Source of the DNA: Fen-1273 sp035516035
Lineage (GTDB): Bacteria > Bacteroidota > Ignavibacteria > UBA10030 > UBA6906
Direction of reading: 5' to 3'
NCBI GenBank assembly: GCA_035516035.1
Contig: DATJAS010000127.1
Location: 1-64,000, forward strand
DNA: 64,000 nucleotides
In this document: one piece after another, positions 61,758 through 64,000 of the stretch
Numbering within the stretch: position 1 is the stretch's first letter
How the letters are laid out: each line of letters opens with the position of its first letter
The notes under the pieces: generated by a model
Seen by the model: the letters and a program-made list of their open reading frames with translations, nothing else
Databases searched by the model: none
Told to the model about the DNA's origin: nothing
Program-made: the position numbers and the translations under genes

Positions 61758-62171
61758 ACGTCCTCCGATGGTGTGTAAGGTCATGTCGGGAGGGAGGATA
61801 GCGAGATCAAACCGTCTCAATCAATCCAATAGTGCCGGACGGGTGCCCGCAGTGACGAACCGGATGCAGGCAGTGACGGAACGGACAGAGGTGTTTAGAC
61901 CGAAAATCCCCCAAATTATTGCTTTTTACGCGCACCCTCTCTATCTTGGCCCTATCGCGTAATTTCCGGCGTCTTTCCTCCGACAGAAGGCAGTATCACA
62001 CCTCCAATGAAAAGACCGCACCTCGCAGCAGCTTCCAGGGAATCCTCCCGTTCCAACCCGAAAATCCCGTAGTCGCTCGTGATCAGACAGAATCCGAATC
62101 AGGACGCACCGCATCGTTCTTTGGGCTGAAATTTCATCACGTCAATAATCAATCAGAGGGAGGGCTGGACA
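61758..62171. other. 414-base gap holding two divergent promoters and a long leader
   Basis: Besides the TPR and acs promoters, the interval from about 61954 to 62171 is predicted to be the acs leader. A short open frame at 62007 (21 codons) has no ribosome-binding site and was not called. No riboswitch-like fold was recognised. Confidence 0.45.
61919..61947 (+). promoter_or_regulatory. Predicted promoter of acs
   Basis: TTGCTT, 17 bases, TATCTT; predicted start near 61954 gives a leader of about 218 bases. Confidence 0.5.
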
Positions 62172-64000
62172 ATGTCCGCCGGCAACACTGCATCCACGCT
62201 CAAGGGTGAAGTCTACTCACCGTCCAGCGAGGTCGTCGCTCAGGCAAACGTCAACGACCCCGAAGCAGCACGCAAGGACGCGTCCCGGGACCTGGAAGGG
62301 TACTGGGCGAAGCGCGCGGAGGAGCTATTCTGGTACAAGAAGTGGGACAGGGTCCTTGACGATTCCAACAAGCCGTTCTACAAGTGGTTCGTCGGCGGAA
62401 AGACGAACATCGTGGCGAACGCCATCGACAGGCACGTCCGCACCTGGCGGCGGAACAAGCTCGCCCTCATCTGGGAGGGTGAGAAAGGGGACCTCCGGAC
62501 GTTTTCCTATCACGCCCTCGCCCGGGAGGTATGCAAGTTTGCCAACGTCCTCAAGAGCATGGGGGTCAACAAGGGGGACCGGGTGACGATCTACATGCCG
62601 CGCATCCCGGAGACGGTCATCGCCATGCTGGCCACGGCGAAGATCGGCGCGGTCCATTCGGTGGTCTACGGCGGCTTCTCCGTCGAGGCGCTTCACGGCC
62701 GCATAGAGGACAGCGAGTCGAAGGTGATCGTCACGGCGGACGGCGGATTCATGAACGGGAAGACGATCGAGCTGAAGAAGATCGTCGATGAGGCCCTCAA
62801 GCGCACGGCAGCCCCCGAAAACGTGGTGGTTGTCAAACACACGGGGAAGGAAGTCTCGATGGAAGCGGGGCGGGACTACTGGTACCACGAGCTCATGGCG
62901 ATGCCCCTGGTGCGGAATTCCAACCGGTGCGAGACGGAAGAGATGGACGCCGAAGACCCGCTCTACATTCTCTATACGTCCGGCACCACCGGCAAGCCGA
63001 AGGCCATCCTCCACACGCACGGGGGATACCAGGTGGGCGTATACGCCACGCTCAAGGACGTGTTCGACCTGAAGGAGGAGGATCGCTGGTGGTGCACCGC
63101 CGACCCCGGCTGGGTGACCGGCCACTCGTACATCGTGTACGCGCCGCTCATCGCCGGCGCGACGTCCGTGATGTACGAAGGGGCGCCGACATACCCGTTC
63201 CCCGACCGCTGGTGGACGATCGTCGAGAAGTACGGCGTCTCCGTGATGTACACGACCCCGACGGCCATCCGCGGGCTCATGCGGTTCGGGGCCGCGTGGC
63301 CGAACAGGCACGACCTCACCTCCCTCAGGCTTCTCGGCTCCGTCGGTGAGCCCATCAATCCCGAGGCCTGGCGCTGGTTCTACAAGAACATCGGCAAAGA
63401 GAAATGTCCGATCATGGACACCTGGTGGCAGACCGAGACGGGGATGTTCATGATCACCCCCATGCCCGCGATGCCGCTGAAGCCCGGCTCCGGCAGCAGG
63501 CCCTACCCGGGGGTCGAAGCCGACGTCGTGGGTGAAGACGGGAAGCCCGTCAAGCCCGGCGAGGAAGGGTTCCTGGTCCTGAAGAAGCCCTGGCCGGCGA
63601 TGCTTCGCACCGTCTACAAGGATCCGGAGAGGTACGTGAAGACGTACTGGAGCAGGTATCCCGGCATGTACACGACGGGGGATTCCGCGCGCAAGGACGA
63701 GGACGGCTACTTCTGGGTGATCGGCCGCGTGGATGACGTGATCAAGGTGAGCGGCTACCGCCTCGGCACGGCCGAACTCGAATCCGCCTTCGTCAGCCAT
63801 CCCTCCGTCGCGGAAGCGGCCGTGATCGGCCTTCCCCACGAGATCAAGGGGGTCGCGATCCACGCCTACGTGACGCTCAAGGCCGGGATTGACAAGTCGG
63901 ACACGCTTGTCGACGAGCTGAAGCAGCACATCGCGCACGAGGTGGGGCCGATTGCGAAGCCTGAGACGATCGACTTCGTTCCCACGCTCCCCAAGACGCG
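62172..64000 (+). CDS. acs: Acetyl-coenzyme A synthetase, 3' truncated by window edge
   Basis: 609 codons are open to the window end, out of about 640-660 expected. Family blocks are complete: YKWFVGGKTNIVANAIDRH, MPRIPETVIAMLATAKIGAVHSVVYGGFS, the AMP-binding ILYTSGTTGKPKAILHTHGGY, TWWQTETGMFM, YTTGDSARKDEDGYFWVIGRVDDVIKVSGYRLGTAELESA. The acetylatable Lys (PKTRSGK) would lie just beyond the end; the last codons visible read LPKT. AGGGAGGG precedes the ATG. It activates acetate to acetyl-CoA in the cytoplasm. Confidence 0.95.
   Translation, partial: MSAGNTASTLKGEVYSPSSEVVAQANVNDPEAARKDASRDLEGYWAKRAEELFWYKKWDRVLDDSNKPFYKWFVGGKTNIVANAIDRHVRTWRRNKLALIWEGEKGDLRTFSYHALAREVCKFANVLKSMGVNKGDRVTIYMPRIPETVIAMLATAKIGAVHSVVYGGFSVEALHGRIEDSESKVIVTADGGFMNGKTIELKKIVDEALKRTAAPENVVVVKHTGKEVSMEAGRDYWYHELMAMPLVRNSNRCETEEMDAEDPLYILYTSGTTGKPKAILHTHGGYQVGVYATLKDVFDLKEEDRWWCTADPGWVTGHSYIVYAPLIAGATSVMYEGAPTYPFPDRWWTIVEKYGVSVMYTTPTAIRGLMRFGAAWPNRHDLTSLRLLGSVGEPINPEAWRWFYKNIGKEKCPIMDTWWQTETGMFMITPMPAMPLKPGSGSRPYPGVEADVVGEDGKPVKPGEEGFLVLKKPWPAMLRTVYKDPERYVKTYWSRYPGMYTTGDSARKDEDGYFWVIGRVDDVIKVSGYRLGTAELESAFVSHPSVAEAAVIGLPHEIKGVAIHAYVTLKAGIDKSDTLVDELKQHIAHEVGPIAKPETIDFVPTLPKT

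Overview
The window is about 64 kb of GC-rich DNA, densely coding on both strands. It reads as a member of the FCB group (Bacteroidota/Chlorobiota/Ignavibacteria-like). The main reason is three secreted proteins that end in type IX secretion (T9SS) sorting domains with the NYPNPFNP motif typical of Ignavibacteria, Kryptonia and related lineages. TolB-propeller fusions to Hanks-type kinase domains and LytS/LytTR two-component systems fit the same group. Phylum is an inference; no rRNA is present.

Layout. 1-10386 (+): one tightly coupled glycan-use operon with GH125, an SSS symporter, GH130 phosphorylase, a secreted alpha/beta hydrolase, an MFS sugar porter, GH29 fucosidase and an M50-type protease. 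10437-17555: a DEDDh exonuclease (-), then pgi and a coupled tkt-rpiB-tal-xth run (non-oxidative pentose phosphate pathway). 17552-20538: small membrane and AhpD-like genes and an alpha/beta hydrolase. 20498-23785: a double-HTH regulator (-) diverging from a three-gene pseudopilin-like operon headed by a very good sigma-54 promoter. 23896-23970: tRNA-Val(TAC) (-). 24040-34596: hrpB, yidB, a lipoprotein, hydrolases, old yellow enzyme, PAS, methyltransferase and SRPBCC genes. 34731-41337 (-): three T9SS cargo proteins, two of them tandem arylsulfotransferase paralogues, with a SagB-type nitroreductase. 41590-44220: an MgtA-like P-type ATPase. 44382-49275: a second double-HTH regulator facing a four-gene DUF350 / GspS-like ATP-grasp operon. 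49518-51408 (-): a LytS/LytTR pair. 51759-56421: a HEAT protein and two adjacent predicted pseudokinases. 56623-60133: a second sigma-54-type promoter leading a porin, secreted Cache protein and chemoreceptor operon. 60297-64000: a TPR protein (-) and the 5' part of acetyl-CoA synthetase.

Two signals cut across gene boundaries. First, a family of dispersed palindromic elements (GTCATTGCGAG...GAAGCAATCT, about 16 loci) fills intergenic gaps. It has also invaded coding sequence: it supplies part of a hydrolase signal-peptide region and the last 20 residues of a regulator. Second, many promoters share a TTGnnn-17-TATCTT layout, anchored by the one upstream of the tRNA gene. The best candidates for undescribed biology are the sigma-54 pseudopilin operon, the twin pseudokinases, the DUF350/ATP-grasp cluster with its two unknown partners, and a secreted protein built from two copies of an unnamed domain.
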